Below, piece after piece: positions 49,839 to 61,448 of a stretch of 64,000 nucleotides of DNA. A program made the translations under genes and the position numbers. Under the pieces are notes generated by a model. The model saw only the letters and a list, made by a program, of their open reading frames with translations. It did no database searches and was not told the DNA's origin. The DNA lies in contig CAMZMU010000080.1 of NCBI GenBank assembly GCA_947311845.1, positions 15,013,444-15,077,443 on the forward strand, read 5' to 3'. Source of the DNA: Poa pratensis. Its lineage: Eukaryota; Streptophyta; Magnoliopsida; Poales; Poaceae. Position 1 is the stretch's first letter; every line of letters begins with the position of its first letter.

Positions 49839-49933
49839 TTAGACTCCTTGATCTGTGTTACAGCTGTAGTATCTGAACTCGAACACCAACTCAACACCAC
49901 ACTCACACCACACACACGCACACCCCTAGTGTA
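49839..49933 (-). mobile_element. 5'-truncated SINE copy with 18-bp TSD
   Basis: The 3' tail of the SINE at 27.8-28.07 kb recurs here on the minus strand (GTG-rich block, CGAGTTCAGATACTACA, then an A-run). CAATCCAATACGTTTTTT flanks it at 49821-49838 and 49934-49951, an exact target duplication ending in the T-run expected for L1-type priming. Confidence 0.82.
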
Positions 49934-49951
49934 CAATCCAATACGTTTTTT

Positions 49952-50751
49952 ACTTTGCTTACTTATGTTTTGGTGAATGTGGGGCAAGCAGCTATCCCCC
50001 ATTTAAAAAGGGAGAAGAACAATTTTGGCAACCATCCAAGCAAGCTTAAAATTTATTCATGGTAAAAAGTTGATAGAGTCGATTTTATTTTTTTATTGTC
50101 ACATACCAAACATCATTGTACTAAATCGCAACACAATTACCCATGCCCACGATACATCAGTGTTTCTTGAGAATCTCTCGTTTCAGAATACCAACAAAAA
50201 TCACTGTTCCTATTTGAGTAGAATAGTACTCTTCTAAATTTATTTGGTAAGGTCCAAGAAAGAAATGTATGTTTTCTAGCTTCCACTGCTATCGGCCACA
50301 TTTGTCATCTCCGCGGTGTTGCAAAACAAGATGCTTTGTGGAATTATCCTTGGCGTGCATTCCCACTTAGGCATTTGTTTTCAAACACTAGCTCCGCCTC
50401 TCCTCCTACCTCAATTCTTTAGAGAGGGTGAAGAAAATATTGTCTCTTTGACCCTCTACTTGTCAGAAGGTTCATCCAGGTCAACATTGTCGTGTGGATG
50501 GTATCCTAGATTGCTCCAGTCCAAGCACCATAGCATCGGTATGTGCCCTCTCGCCACGTCAAGGTCTATCACTTCTTGGACTAGGGCAAGACGTCATATT
50601 TGTTTTGTAGCAGCTAGTTGTTTTCGACATTCTCTATGTTCCATCTTGATAGAGTCTTATTGGCGTGACTGCGTGGGAAATCTTGATGTGTAACATTTTT
50701 CAATACATCATGTGCACCCACATGTCGGTACGCGTCCACCGAACAAGCTCA
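49952..50751. other. intergenic, no gene seen
   Basis: Short ORFs (e.g. plus 50316-50693) show no known domain. The stretch ends at the CACTA terminus at 50752. Confidence 0.45.
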
Positions 50752-51700
50752 CACTAGTAAGAGAATGCCATTCTGTGGCGCACCAAAAAATGTTTCTGTG
50801 GCGCATGGTCGGTGCGCCACAGAATCCTCGCCACAAAAATATTATTTCTGTGGCGCACGGAACCATGCGCCACAGAAAGTAGACAATTCTGTGGCGCACC
50901 TCCAGAAATGCGCCACAGAAATATTTCTGTGGCGCACGGCCTGACGTGCGCCACAGAAGAGAGTGCGCCACTAAATTATTTTCCATGCGCCACAGAAATA
51001 ATTTTGATTATTTGCTGTATTTGACAATAATGTATCTGTGGCGCACTTTGTTCGTGCGCCACAGAATATGGTGCGCCACAAAATTATTTACCGTGCGCCA
51101 CTAAATTATTTGTTATATATTATCGATTATTTGCTGTATTATCGATTATTTGCTGTATTTGACAATAATACAGGTATATTACAGTATTTATACAGAAAAT
51201 AGAAACAGTAATATATTTTGACACGGTATTAAAACAGACAGATAAATATGTCATCACATCACTTAGAGCCCGAGATACATACATATATAGTGACAATTAA
51301 GTGCCAAATTATTACAAAAGTTTAACTGGTACAAAAGTTCACACAAGTCTTAATTAGTACAAATGAAGTTTTCACCGCCTAAACTAGGATCAAACAGAGT
51401 ACACGTCCACGTCCTGCTGATCAAGGAGTCTTCTTCTTGAGCGGCGCTGGGAACGGTTTGTAGCCGTCTTTCGTCGTCCACGTCCTGCTGTCATTCTGCA
51501 GAGCTAGGCGTTCTTCGATTTCCCTCTGATGCAACCCTGGAGATGGATACAACCATGTATTAGTGTTCATATTTGTAACCATGTCAATATTTGTGCAGTG
51601 TCAATATAGGTATATATATTGTTTAATAATATAAATAGATTGAGTATGACAAGTCTATAGTAAAGAAAATAAAGAAGCACTTGTTGCGAGTATGCATGAT

Positions 51701-52474
51701 TTATCCTACCATTGGCTTTGTTGAAGGCCCCCCTGATGTCACAACATCGTTGTAGATGATTTGCGACAACTCCATCTGGATGAGATGGAAGTCTTCTCTA
51801 AGCTTATCATCGGTGATTTCCCCCGCAATTTTGGTCCATTCTCGGAGACTAGATGGCAACTTTGTTTTCAGTGCATCCCGGACAAACCCTTTCATTTGAT
51901 GGAGGACGTAGAAGGCATCCTTCACGCTGCCATGCTTCTGCTTCATGCAAGCGAACTGGGTCCCATGCCTGAACCGGTGTTTGTTGTCATTCGTGAGACA
52001 TTCCCCCTTCGTCTGTCCTTTTTCGAAGTGGCCTCCCTTTTGGGCGTAGCCCTCGAGAGCCTCATCGAGAACACCCTTTATTTTGGTGTAATCTTTCTTC
52101 TTGCTCGAACTCCCCGAGTCAAAATAAGTGGCAATGGACCACCTCGGGCTTAGGACGATGAGTATGCAGTACTTGTCCCTGGTCGGAAGAAATGCAGTGG
52201 AAAGGATCAACAACGGAAGAAATCTATAAGAAAGCATAAGATACGACGGCGGCGAGCGGATGTGTACTTACTCGGGAAAGAAAGGCAGAAGAAGGTTGTT
52301 CTTCCTCTTGTTGTTCAGCATGAACCTCTGGAGGTACTCCGTGGCCATGGTCCGTGTCCTCGATCCTTCCACCAGCTGGCTGTCACGCATGTAGTAGGGA
52401 TCCACTACCGTGACGTACGGGGTATCATCTCTCTTGATCTTCCTCGCCATATTGAGCGCGTATAGGCGGACCAA
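51701..52474 (-). pseudogene. CACTA-encoded Ulp1-like (C48) segment
   Basis: Two minus-strand pieces (52474-52268 and 52237-51701) contain 'MARKIKRDDTPYVTVVDPYY' and, in the second, 'WSIATYFDSGSSSKKKDY' and 'AFYVLHQMKGFVRDAL'. This is the arrangement of the Ulp1-type C-terminal domain carried by many plant CACTA elements. Where SUMO proteases have Cys before the 'YV' strand, this copy reads DAFYV, so no catalytic Cys is visible. A frame break or intron separates the pieces near 52250. Confidence 0.7.
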
Positions 52475-52524
52475 GTTATAGTCCAGCCGTCTAGAGTGAA
52501 ACAGGTTGAAGATGTCCTCGAACG

Positions 52525-53460
52525 CTATGAAAAACAGATCGGCGGGGGCTTCATGGACGAAGTCCAGTCCTTTGGCACCTGGGCCGTGAACACCGGGTAA
52601 TTTGGATTCTCGTCTTTAAGAAGGATGCCCTCTAGCGTCAAGATAGCTTGATGCAAAGAGAGCATGGATCCTTCTGCGAGGCAGAGCAGCTCCGGAGGCA
52701 GTATCGGTTTACCAGCTTCATGAACTCGGGTCGAGCCATCCGCACGGGGTGATATCATGTCTTCATGACCCCGGATAACCTTAGGAGCTGGCTGGCTCGC
52801 AGAGGCGCCTTGCCTACTTCTCTTCATAGGCTTCTTGTTCTTCATCTCTGGGGATGGTGGGGGTGCAGTGAACCCCGCGCAAACCGTCTGTTGCAGTGTG
52901 CGAGGGCTGAAAATGTTACCCGGTTTGTCTGGAGCTTGATCGCCGGCTTCCGGAGGCGTGTTTTGAGAAAAACTCAGGCGCTGGCATGTAGTGCGACGAC
53001 CAGGTTGATCACCGTGAGCGCGGAAGGGTTCCTCATCCATAGCAGGCATGTACAAATCTTTGCTCGCGCCCGTGTTGAGGAAGCCATTGACGTCGATATT
53101 ATCATCATCATCGTCGTTGCCATCAAGTTGAGGTGCAACGTCTTTGGCTTCGGACGGCTGTTGCGGTACAGACATTCCCAACAGTCTTTGGTGGCGGCTT
53201 GTGGTGGCAACGACCGGCTGTTCCTTCCGGGTGGTGGCGACTGCTGCTTGTGGCGCCGGTTCCTTCCCAACAGGTTTTCGTGGCGGCTTCGAGGGCCGAA
53301 CGATCGGGGGCCGGAGTTTAGAGGTGGCGCCGGTGGAGCGGCGCTTTAACCCCTGAAGAACCCCCCCCCCAAGACGAATTTGGGTCTTCGGCCATTCCAG
53401 GATCCACTTGGGGCAATTTCCAAGGAGCATGTGTTTCTCGGCTCCCGGAGGTTGCATGGG
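52525..53460 (-). pseudogene. CACTA ORF, middle segment
   Basis: A 310-codon frame, rich in Pro, Gln and Arg early, ends with 'PPELLCLAEGSMLSLHQAI' and 'NPNYPVFTAQVP'. I recognise the latter from CACTA-encoded proteins upstream of the Ulp1-like part. A further frame (53660-53346) with 'MHNTRMSEAVMRVRVTEVV' precedes it, suggesting one broken protein. Confidence 0.6.
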
Positions 53461-53870
53461 GGGTCGATGCCACTAAACTCAGGCACTACCTCAGTCACCC
53501 TGACCCTCATCACGGCCTCGCTCATTCTAGTGTTGTGCATATCACGGCACATTGGTTGTATGAGCATGCCCTCAGCAACTTCCTTCAACTCGCCGTCGGG
53601 TACCATCCTATGCAGGAGTATGCAAGGCGTGTCCTTTTGTGAACAAATGTTGGGCATCATGAGGTGGCAGTCATAAAAGGCAGAGTTATAGAAGATGACG
53701 CGGACTAAGTAATTAATTAGTTACCTTGTCGATGGCGTTGAGCTCGGCTAATGTCGAGACAAGGGCGCCGGTGCCGGCGGCCGGCCTAACATTCTCCTCC
53801 GCCCGCTCGGGTGGTGGCGTCGGTGCGACAAAATGGACCGGCGCCTGCACCGCGACGTTGGGCGTTGGGG

Positions 53871-55391
53871 TCACCAGGTCCGCGACACGTCCTGGTTCAT
53901 GGTTGAGTTGCTGCCGCTGAAGCTAGGCACGTGTATCGGCCCCTGTCGACCTCCGGCATTCCAAGAAGCTAACCCCTCCATCAACCCAGGGGGTAAGAAT
54001 GCCCGGAGCTTCTCCTCCACTAACTTGTCAACCGTGCTGGAGTCCACTTTTCCCTGCTCTAGTGACTCCACCTTCTTCCTTAGCTCCACCACCTCGGCTT
54101 TATCCGCCCTCGTCGTCCTCCTCCTCTCCTTTCTCTTCTCCGGGTCGTCAGATGAGTAGTACTGTAGGAACTTCATGCTCGTACCAAAGCCGGACACACG
54201 GCCAGCTGACGTCGGCGGCTTCGACTTGTCCCTTTCCTTGAAAGCGTTCGTCGCCCTGTTGAAAGTCGTGTCCCATGGCTCCGTCGACCCCTGGGACGAC
54301 GGGCCAGCCTCAGCGTCGGCCTTCAACTCCTCCTCCTGCAGACAAAGGAAATTAAGGTGAACCCATGTAGAAATATGGCTTCGTTATCTAATTAGATCAA
54401 CGCAATGGACTTTGAGATATCCGCGGAAATTAAATTCCTTACCAGCAATTTCTCGAATTTCAACACATCTTCATCGTCGGTAACGAATTCCCCCCGGGTT
54501 CAGATAGTAGCGGGACCGGACAAAGTTCCTCACTTGCTCGTCCGTGATTTTGTGCCACGGGTTCTCTTTTCCCAGTTTTGCAACAATGGCATCCTCCTTG
54601 TCCCAAACGGTGTTTTCCTCGGTAACCGCCGCTTCCCAAACGGTGGTTACCTATGTTCAGGTCCCGCATATCCTTCCCCCACTTGGTCCATTTTTAGCCT
54701 CCTCAGACTTTAAGGACTCCTTGAATATCTCGAACTCTTCTTTGTCGAGCGTCGGGTCTTTGGCACTTATCTTCTCCCAGCTGTCACCCTTATTGATCTT
54801 CTTCTTCACCCGGAATTTCCAGCTGCTCAAGGCGGTGCTCATCTTCGTGATGGCTAAACTGTCCACCTTTTTGTTGAACGGAAGCGGGAACGTGTATCGT
54901 AGGTGAAGCTTCGTGAGGAGGTTTTCGACCAAAGCCTCATTGCCCTTGCTTCTGAGGTCCTTCGTGTTGATCGACATGCTTTCCCGGACGATGCACCCTA
55001 GTTGCATGCTGTACCCTTTGGCAAGCTTTTCCGGCTCCACTGGTAGGCCACTTGGCGTGACCTTGGTGAACACGTCTGTGACGTTGTCGAGCGATTGCGG
55101 TGTCCGATCCCTCCTTGGCTTCTTCCGCTTCTTAGAGGTCGGGTTGCTACCGGTAGCACCATCCGTGTGGTCGCCACCATCGGTGGTGGTGGTGTCATCC
55201 TCATGACCGCCACTAGCAGCTCCATCTGTGGTTTCGGCGTCCTCCTCCCGGTCCTCTTGCTCATTGTCGGCATCGGCGGCCTCCACCTCCTCCATCTCCT
55301 CCATCTCCTGGGACATCTGCCAGAACGACTTGTTGGCATGTCTAGCTTCTTCTTCGACGCTCATGTGCTTAGAAGGGCCGGCTTCCGACAT
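53871..55391 (-). pseudogene. CACTA Ptta/En/Spm-type transposase-like ORF, frameshifted
   Basis: The N-terminus starts at 55391 ('MSEAGPSKHMSVEEEARHAN') with an acidic low-complexity stretch, then 'SLDNVTDVFTKVTPSGLPV' and 'EKISAKDPTLDKEEFEIFK', as in the plant transposase family of En/Spm elements. 'MRDLNIGNHRLGSGGYRGK' (about 54669-54610) follows in another frame, with at least two shifts before 54480. 54326-53871 continues with 'ELRKKVESLEQG', a coiled-coil-like stretch. The copy is inactive as written. Confidence 0.72.
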
Positions 55392-55492
55392 GTTTGCACT
55401 GCATTAAAAAGAGGCAAAAAGTTAGTACAACAAATATAAGAAAAAAATCACTTAATTTAGTACTAAGATACCCCGGCCCATGCATTAGTCGC

Positions 55493-55740
55493 AATACCCC
55501 CATATGTCCCTTTTTTAGCAAAGTCATGCCAAAATTCACGAAAAATTTCGGCATGACCTTTGCTAAAAAAGGGACATATGGAGTACCCGAATTTGCCGGA
55601 ACGGAAGTTAATCGACGTTCCGGCAAACTCAAGGGCCTCTCGGGGTACCTGCATAGATTTAACAAATCATGTTGCCGGCATCTCCGGCCGGCAACATCCA
55701 CACATATCCACATCTCCGGTCGGAGATGCCACCGGCAACA
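55493..55740. repeat. two adjacent perfect-type hairpins inside the CACTA element
   Basis: CCATATGTCCCTTTTTTAGC pairs with GCTAAAAAAGGGACATATGG across 55499-55580, with a second stem in CATGCCAAAATT/AATTTCGGCATG around the loop. A second hairpin at 55669-55740 pairs GTTGCCGGCATCTCCGG with the inverse CGGAGATGCCACCGGCAAC. Confidence 0.85.
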
Positions 55741-56626
55741 AACATACACATCTCACAAACATACACATCATGACCGCCACTTCTCACCTGAAATCACGCG
55801 GAGGTTCTTCTAAATTTCCTACATACGGCAAAATAATGCATATTAGTTAATTAAAAATGGTTCATACAGGGAAGAATGTATATATGTACTCATTGATTAG
55901 CATGGCTCATACAAGTAAACTAAAACAAGTAATGCCTAAAACATAATGCATTCCATAATGCAATTTAAAAAACCAGTAATATTTTGCTTTCGATTTGGTG
56001 CTTTCACTAGATGATCAACTACACAAGAAGACTAACATATCACTAACAAAACTTGTACAAAAATGATGCACAATAATCACAATATGCAACACAAACTACA
56101 ACAAGCCTAAATGAATTTTTTTAGCCAAATTTTTAATTTTTTTCATTGGGTCATTTCATCAAGCACCTAAAGTGCAACCATGGTAGGAGAGGGAGGGGAG
56201 GGAGAGAGGGGCAGCACCTCGTCGAGGGTGGCGGTGGAGGTGCTCGGCGGCGCCGATGCGTGGCGGCCGGGGCGCGGGGTCGAGCACGGCGGGGCGTGGG
56301 GTCGAGCACGGCGGCGGGGTAGCGGACACGCGCGGAGTTGCTCCGGCGGTGTCGAGTGCGGTGGGGCGCCGGTGTCGAGTGCGGTGGGGCGCGGGGTCGA
56401 GCGCGGCGGCGTCGCGGCGGGGTGGCGGTGGTTGAGCACGGCGGCGTCGCGGATTTTGGACTTGGTGGTTTTGGAAGAGTGAGGCCGGCGCGGGGGCGGG
56501 CCCACATGTAAGTGGTAGCCAGGGAATTGTGATTCTGTGGCGCATCTGTTAGGGGATGCGCCACAGAATTCCCTGGCTACAAGTGCTAAAAAGCACTGCT
56601 GTCTGTTATGTGACAAGCACAGAAAC

Positions 56627-56696
56627 ATAGCCCAAATGGTTAGCCACTGAAACCTGGAACTTTGGTCAGCCAGGTTCGAATCCTGGCTAACACACT
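56627..56696 (+). other. tRNA-like (pol III B-box) segment
   Basis: CCAGGTTCGAATCCTGG forms a perfect T-arm and loop, preceded by TAGCCCAAATGGTTAGCC, which resembles an A box. The D and anticodon arms do not fold into a standard tRNA, so this is a tRNA relic or SINE head rather than a gene. It lies inside the CACTA element. Confidence 0.5.
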
Positions 56697-57332
56697 TTTT
56701 TTCTTTTAAAATAATATTTTGGTTAAATTTAAATAAATAACACAAACACATTTGTTATTCTCTAAACAAAAAGAATTTAGTTATATTTAAAGAAAGAACA
56801 TACACACATCTTAAAGAAAAGAATATACACATATTTGTTAGTAGACCATTATTGTAAATGCACACACATTTTAAAAAAAGAATATATTTCTTTTGAAAAA
56901 ATATTTTTGGTTAAATCTAAAGAAAAGAATGTACACATATTTGTTAGTAGACCATTATTTTAAATACACACACATTGTATTAAAAAAATTACACACAATT
57001 TGGTTAAAAAGAAAAGAATTTACACACATTGTTAATTAGTAGACCATATTTTAAATATGGTGAGCTTTTTGTGGCGCATTGAAAAGAATGCGCCACAGAA
57101 AGTAAAAATATCAGTGGCGCATCCACAGACATGCGCCACAGAAATAACACCCAGTCAAATATTGGATGGGGCCCACCATATTTCTGTGGCGCATGGAGCA
57201 GGATGCGCCACAGAAAGAAGCATTTATGTGGCGCATCCAGCTCAATGCGCCACAAAAAGTTCACCATATTTTTGTGGAGGGGGACCCACAATGTTTCTGT
57301 GGCGCACTCTTGCGTATATGCGCCACAGTACT

Positions 57333-57614
57333 CTGTGGCGCATTTGGCATGGTGCGCCACAGAAGTATTTTTGTGGCGCATGGCCAAAATGGTGCGCCAC
57401 AAAATGTCATTTCATAGAAAAGCACTTCCCTACTAGTGTCATGAAAACCCAGGAGACACAGCCAAAAGATGAACTGTGGCGCATTTGGCATGGTGCGCCA
57501 CAGAACTATTTTTGTGGCGCATGACCAAAATGGTGCGCCACAAAATGTCATTCCATAGAAAGGCACTTCCCTACTAGTGTCATGAAAACCCAGGAGACAC
57601 AGCCAAAAGATGCT
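57333..57614. repeat. 141-bp tandem duplication across the CACTA right end
   Basis: CTGTGGCGCATTTGGCATGG starts copies at 57333 and 57474. Each copy holds the last ~105 bp of the element, the TAGTG terminus and about 35 bp of flank (TCATGAAAACCCAGGAGACA). Confidence 0.92.
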
Positions 57615-59480
57615 CAAGCCTTGAAGGATAACTTTCAATTGCAAGTTGCATTTGATAGAAGAGGTTCAGTCGTGGGGGTGTATAGTTAGGAAGTTTTTCA
57701 AATGGTTGAGTGGGAAGATGGGGATGAAGGCCGAAAAAATCCCATGGCGCCACCTCTACTATACTAGGTCATCTTCTATCAATGCATATTGTTTAGTACT
57801 ACCAATTTACCCCAATCCAACATAGCCAACGGTGCGATTTTACCCCCAAATGCCATAGAGCCAAATCTGTCCTTGAGGGGACACATTGTATTCTGCTGTC
57901 ACCCGTGTGACATAGTCAATTTCAATCAAAGCTACGGTTTCCTGCTCGCAGGACAATATGAGCATTCTCTGGGCTTCGAGAGCTTCTCGAGGCCAGGTGG
58001 CGATTAGTCCTCGTGTTATGATTTGCTGCCTTGGCAATGAGCTATCTCTCTTTTTCTAAATAAAGAACTCACCTTAACCAAAATGCTACATCGATTTGAA
58101 CAACCGAAAGGCACCAAAGAACCGAAGAAAACGATCGTTGTTCATGGCGACTGTGGCCCAAATGGCGTTGGCGGTCCACGAAACGCTTGACATGGACTGA
58201 AAAAAAAAGCATCTGAAACCGCACCGAGGCGGAGAGATGAACCATTTTTAACCTTGCGTATTCATGTTACAAAATCTGTTTTTTCTACTCAATAAGAAAC
58301 ATAAGGATCAATCGTGAACCACCGATCCGTTGGAGAATGTGCTTCACGAGTTACAAAACGGAACGAACTGGCCGGTAAGAGGGTATATACATGAGATCAA
58401 ACGCTTAATTCCAAGGCTTGCGATACATGAACATGGACGTGTACGTCGCTCACCGGGTGTCTCTTCTCCGTTTTCCCTTAGTGCCCTCTCGCTCTCGCCG
58501 GCCTCTCCGCCGAAACCTCGAGCACCGGCCAGATCGATCAATCGGTTATCACGTACAGTACAGCCACAGGCACCCGAAGTCTCCCGCCGATCACACGATC
58601 TACTTTTACATGGTGATCGATCGTGAGCCAGCCACGCGCCGGCCGGCCGCCAATGATTCGCCGACCATGCCGTTCCGGCCAAGCGTGCATGCCTATCAAG
58701 TTCCATCGACAACGCTCAGTGCCCGCCAAGATTCGACTCCAATCGTTGCAAGCTTTCGTCCGCACGAACGCACGCACGCACGGCGAGCAGATCTATCCAT
58801 CGTCATCCACCGCCCATACCGGCCGCCTAAAGTCGAGGACGAAAGATGCACTCCGATATCCCCCACTTACGTACTGCCGGGCGTGCGTATCGCGGTTTTG
58901 GAGTAGGATGTAGTAACGCCTCTGTTTGTGCAAGGTTCATTTAGGTTCAGAGTTAGAAATGAGTCAAGTCAGACCAGCAACCTAGCCATTTCTAGCACTA
59001 TGGTTCCATTCATCTCTTCCGTCGTCCAATATATGCAGTGAAAACTGCAAACAGATTACCATGCCATGCATGATCCAACAACAGATTACCATTACCATGG
59101 CATGGCAGGCAACCTGTTGCTGTTCATTTTCACTTCTTCCGCTGCTGGAGTAGCAACTCTTTTTCTGCGATCAAGAAGACTGTCGTCAAAAAGTGACCCC
59201 CACAATCTCGGCCCCTCGGACAAGATCCGATCCGACGTCCATCTCACCAGCAAAGTGACAGGAACAGAATATATTAAACCACAAGAAGAAAAAGACTGAA
59301 ATTATTCTTGAAAAAAGCAAAAGAAACTGAGATGTTGCCAGACAGTCATGCACGCACGCACACACCCGCCGACCGTGGCCGTCCCGGCGACGAAAGCCAC
59401 ACCACCATGCACGCTCCGGCTTCCTCTAGAACACCCGGTCCGGTGGTGCGCGCGGCCGTCCAGCTCACCGCTGCCCGCTT
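57615..59480. other. intergenic, no gene seen
   Basis: GC-rich ORFs at 58340-58910 exist on both strands, but none shows a domain, and they overlap each other in a way typical of chance frames. Nothing else is recognised up to the GDSL promoter. Confidence 0.45.
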
Positions 59481-59490
59481 ATAAAAGGCC
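59478..59490 (+). promoter_or_regulatory. TATA box of the GDSL gene
   Basis: CTTATAAAAGG lies about 110 bp upstream of the start codon at 59596, with a CA-rich leader between. Confidence 0.65.
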
Positions 59491-59595
59491 GTGGCGTGCA
59501 CGGACTCCATCATCAACCATTCGCTCGTGTCGTCCAGATACACACACTGACACACACCTCTCTCCGACCGAGTCGTTTACTAGAGTACTTTCTGC

Positions 59596-61081
59596 ATGGC
59601 TTCCTCCGCAGCCTTCTCCCTGCTCCTCCTCGTCGCAGCGTTTCTGCTGCACTCGCGTCGCTGTCACGGGCAAGGTGACGGCGGCGCCGTGGCCGCGATC
59701 TACAGCCTGGGCGACTCCATCACGGACACGGGGAACCTGGTCAAGGAGGCGCCGCCGGCGCCTTTGAAACCATCAAGCACCTCCCCTACGGCGTCACCCT
59801 CGGCTACCCCACCGGCCGATGCTCCGACGGCCTCCTCATGATCGACTTCCTCGGTACTTACGTACAGCCATAATGTTTCTGAATCTTCTGAACTTCATGC
59901 ACGTTCTGGTTCAGAGTGAACAGATACTCAGAACTTTGATGCTTGGCACAATGATGAGATTAAGCAGCAGCAGACGTGCGTGACGTCGAGTGTTTCGATT
60001 TCTGTAATGCAGCTCAGGACATGGGCCTCCCGTTCCTGAACCCGTACCTGGCCAAGAACAGGAGCTTCGACCACGGGTGAACTTCGCCGTCGCCGGAGCC
60101 ACCGCCATGGACCCCGCCGACCAGTTCAACGGAAGCTCCTCCTCCATGCCTTTCACCGTCAACTCCCTGAAGCTGCAGCTTCGGTGGTTCAAGGACTTCA
60201 TGAAGTCCAGCTTCGCCACTGAACAAGGTAATTCATCGACCTCTTCTTGTCAGTGCACACTCTGTTCCGAGACAGTTAAAAGAAATTAAGTGTGAAATTG
60301 TGTGTGTGCAGAGATACGCAAGAGGCTCCAATCTTCTCTTGTCATGGTCGGGGAGATCGGTGGGAACGACTACAACTTCGCATTCTTCGGCAACAAGTCT
60401 ATGAAAGAGGTGGAGAAACTGGTCCCAGGCGTCGTTCAGACCATCATCGACGCCACCAAGGTATCATCATTCATCAACCGCATATCTTATTACACGTACA
60501 GTTAACAAGTTAACCAGATAAAACATGATGATAAATCCATGGAGTTGCCTACCATCACGTACAGGAAGTGCTTGACATGGGCGCGAGCAAGGTCATCGTC
60601 CCGGGTAACTTCCCCATCGGCTGCATCCCGGGCTACCTGACCGGGATGGCCTCGCCGGAGCCGTCGGCCTACGACTCCATGGGCTGCCTGAAGGAGCTCA
60701 ACCACTTCGCCGCCAAGCACAACTCCAAGCTCCAGCGAGCCATCGCCGACCTCCGGACGTCGTACCCCGACGCGTCCATCGCCTACGCCGACTACTTCAA
60801 CTCCTTCTTCAGCCTCCTCAAGGGTGCCTCAGAGCTCGGTTTCGACGCGGGTAGCACGCATAAGGCGTGCTGCGGCGCGGGCGGCAAGTACAACTACGAC
60901 GAGAGGAGGATTGTGCGGCGTGGAGGGGACGACAGCGTGCGCGGACCCGTCGGCATACGTGAGTTGGGACGGCATACACATGACGCAGGCGGCGTACAAG
61001 GCCATGTCCAGGCTCATCTACCATGGGAGGTACCTGCAGCCGCAGATACTGAATTTCCCAGAGGGAAATGGGCAGACATGA
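59596..61081 (+). pseudogene. GDSL-type esterase/lipase, four exons, three single-base indels
   Basis: Secreted plant GDSL hydrolases cleave ester bonds of phenolic or lipid esters. Exons: 59596-59853, 60013-60227, 60312-60460, 60565-61081 (GT/AG). After a signal peptide, block I is 'IYSLGDSITDTGN' with the catalytic Ser; block II is 'NFAVAGATA'; block III is 'GEIGGNDYNF' (oxyanion Asn); block V is 'WDGIHMTQAAY' with catalytic Asp and His. The frame breaks near 59767 (one base lost), near 60079 (one base lost in a G run, giving TGA) and near 60910 (one base gained). Exon lengths modulo 3 each differ by exactly one base from what the splice phases need, which supports three separate indels. 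As written the product stops at 81 aa. Confidence 0.87.
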
Positions 61082-61448
61082 TAAACTGTCTGACCTTCCA
61101 CAATGGAAAAAACCCTTTGTTGATGACATTTTGATCCTTCAATGGGTTTTTCCATCTAGTTTGTATCAGATTCAGTCAGTTACATCGGTATAGTAGGTAC
61201 GCTACCATGTTATATCGATGTTATAGCTATCAGATTCAGTCAGTTCCATCGGAGTACAATCTACATAATGTAGCCAGGTGAAAGTAGAAGCGAGAGTAAA
61301 TGATGCACTTTTAGCTCATGGGGAGATGACTAGATGAGAAATCATACCGCAGGTACAAGGTTTACATGGTGATTTGGTACCACAATGCCGAAGCCGGGTA
61401 CACTGTTAGAAACCTGCATCTTTCCCAAACTAGAAGTTACAGAAAACC

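Larger units (their letters stand above)
50752..57438. mobile_element. CACTA element with TGTGGCGCA subterminal repeats, TSD TCA
   Basis: The left end is CACTAGTAAGAGAATG and the right end is CTTCCCTACTAGTG, with TCA flanking both (50749-50751, 57439-57441). TGTGGCGCA/TGCGCCACA repeats, often as facing pairs, fill 50770-51090, 56535-56570 and 57065-57405. Between them, minus-strand ORFs of En/Spm type and an Ulp1-like segment lie from 55391 to 51701, broken by frameshifts. The right terminus is duplicated with flank, giving a second TAGTG at 57575-57579. Confidence 0.92.

Noticed and set aside
56627..56696. Functional tRNA gene
   Set aside because: Only the T-arm folds properly; D and anticodon arms do not.
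58418..58906. 162-codon plus ORF
   Set aside because: No domain, Arg/His/Pro-rich, overlapped by other frames on both strands; likely chance.
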